In this document: positions 31,695 to 32,261 of the stretch, in pieces
Numbering within the stretch: position 1 is the first letter of the stretch
Layout of the letters: each line of letters starts with the position of its first letter
Source: Acidobacteriota bacterium
GTDB taxonomy: Bacteria; Acidobacteriota; Terriglobia; Acidiferrales; UBA7541
NCBI GenBank assembly: GCA_003223295.1
Contig: QHYM01000335.1
Coordinates: 1 to 32,261 of the forward strand
Reading direction: 5' to 3'
DNA: 32,261 nucleotides
Notes under the pieces: model-generated
What the model was told of the DNA's origin: nothing
The model's input: the letters and a program-made list of their open reading frames with translations, nothing else
Database searches by the model: none
Program-made: the position numbers and the translations under genes

Positions 31695-32216
31695 ATGCGA
31701 TACCTAAGGTACGCAGCTTTATTCGGCATTTGCCTCTTTTGCGTGTCGTATGCGAGCGCGCAAAGAGTGATTGTTGGCGTGGGAGTTGGTCCGGCCTATG
31801 TTGCCCCGGCACCCGTTTGCGCCTACGGCTATTACGATTATTACCCGCACGCCTGCGCGCCGTACGGCTACTACGGCCCGGAATGGTTTGTCGATGGCGT
31901 GTTCATCGGGGCGGGCCCGTGGTTTCACGGATTCTATGGACGCCCCGGTTTTTATGGGCGCGGCTTCTACCGCGGTGGCTACTATGGGCGCGGGTTTTAC
32001 GGACGCCGGGAGTTTCGCGAGCGCGGCTGGGGCCGTGACGGTTTTCGCGGCAGAGGATTCGCGCACGAAGGATTCGAACATGATGGCTTTCGTGGGCGCG
32101 AATTCCATGGTGGAGGCGAGTTCCGCAGTCACGATGGATTCCACGATCGTGGTGGCCACGGCCGTGGGTTCCATGGCGGCGGTGGAGGCCACGGCGGGCA
32201 TGGCGGACACCGCTAA
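31695..32216 (+). CDS. Secreted Gly/Tyr/Arg/His-rich repetitive protein
   Basis: A 173-aa protein with a signal peptide (MRYLRYAALFGICLFCVSYASAQ, cleavage near residue 22). It has a short beta start (RVIVGVGVGPAYVAP), a Tyr/Cys-rich segment, and a long low-complexity tail of GFYGR, GFRGR and finally GGHGG repeats. Such proteins are frequent in Acidobacteria as surface or matrix components; the His/Gly tail could bind metal. No enzymatic motif is seen. AAGGGA lies upstream of the ATG at 31695. It is divergent from the DinB-fold gene, with about 197 bases between. Positions 32217-32261 after its stop show nothing. Confidence 0.7.
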   Translation: MRYLRYAALFGICLFCVSYASAQRVIVGVGVGPAYVAPAPVCAYGYYDYYPHACAPYGYYGPEWFVDGVFIGAGPWFHGFYGRPGFYGRGFYRGGYYGRGFYGRREFRERGWGRDGFRGRGFAHEGFEHDGFRGREFHGGGEFRSHDGFHDRGGHGRGFHGGGGGHGGHGGHR

Positions 32217-32261
32217 TTCGTTGAGATTCGGCATCTGAACTTCCGCAAGAAAAGAACGTAG

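Overview
The window is a GC-rich, gene-dense bacterial chromosome segment. The mix of families points to Acidobacteriota (Terriglobia-like), probably from soil or a metagenome: DUF4097 and PDZ envelope proteins behind an ECF sigma factor, a carboxypeptidase-regulatory/TPR secreted protein, a Pro-rich TonB, a giant CPBP protease-like membrane protein, and Gly/Tyr/Arg-rich secreted proteins. The phylum is inferred from gene families; there is no rRNA or tRNA in the window to confirm it. I see no CRISPR array, integrase or transposase.

Layout. Positions 1-290 (minus) hold the N-terminus of a lipoprotein cut by the window edge. Positions 557-4904 (plus) hold a DinG/XPD-type Fe-S helicase, then queD, a 62-aa membrane protein, queE and queC, the 7-deazaguanine (preQ0/queuosine) precursor branch. 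Positions 5023-6180 hold a secreted TPR protein ended by a strong intrinsic terminator. A two-gene ABC-2 exporter follows on the minus strand (6236-7866). Divergent from it is a PqqD-like (B1) plus lasso-type B2 peptidase pair (8047-8791), normally RiPP maturation genes, here without a recognisable cyclase. A 70-aa ORF at its end is a speculative precursor.

Positions 8990-14638 (minus) are a five-gene unit: ECF sigma factor, membrane-bound zinc-finger anti-sigma factor with HEAT repeats, DUF4097/TonB_C fusion, a second DUF4097 protein, and a double-PDZ protein. It looks like a self-contained envelope-sensing regulon. Positions 14897-18304 encode a 1135-aa CPBP-type intramembrane protease-like protein with an internal duplication. 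Then comes a membrane-protein gene broken by two compensating frameshifts (18524-19186), then recG, rsmD and a tonB-like gene on the plus strand.

Positions 23920-26012 (minus) carry a class V aminotransferase overlapped by panE-like ketopantoate reductase. Positions 26205-28704 (minus) form a tightly overlapping lipid operon: CDP-alcohol phosphatidyltransferase, HAD phosphatase and PAP2/Aur1-like transferase. This is the same enzyme logic as bacterial inositol-lipid synthesis. The HAD gene contains an in-frame block made of two palindromes that looks like a REP-type insertion. The right end has ccdA and a TlpA/ResA-like thioredoxin (thiol-redox and cytochrome c maturation), a DinB/MDMPI-fold protein, and a Gly/Tyr-rich secreted protein.

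The most interesting leads are the orphan B1/B2 RiPP pair with its divergent exporter and palindromic promoter, the putative inositol-phospholipid operon with a palindrome inserted in the HAD gene, the HEAT anti-sigma/DUF4097 regulon, and the duplicated CPBP protein.
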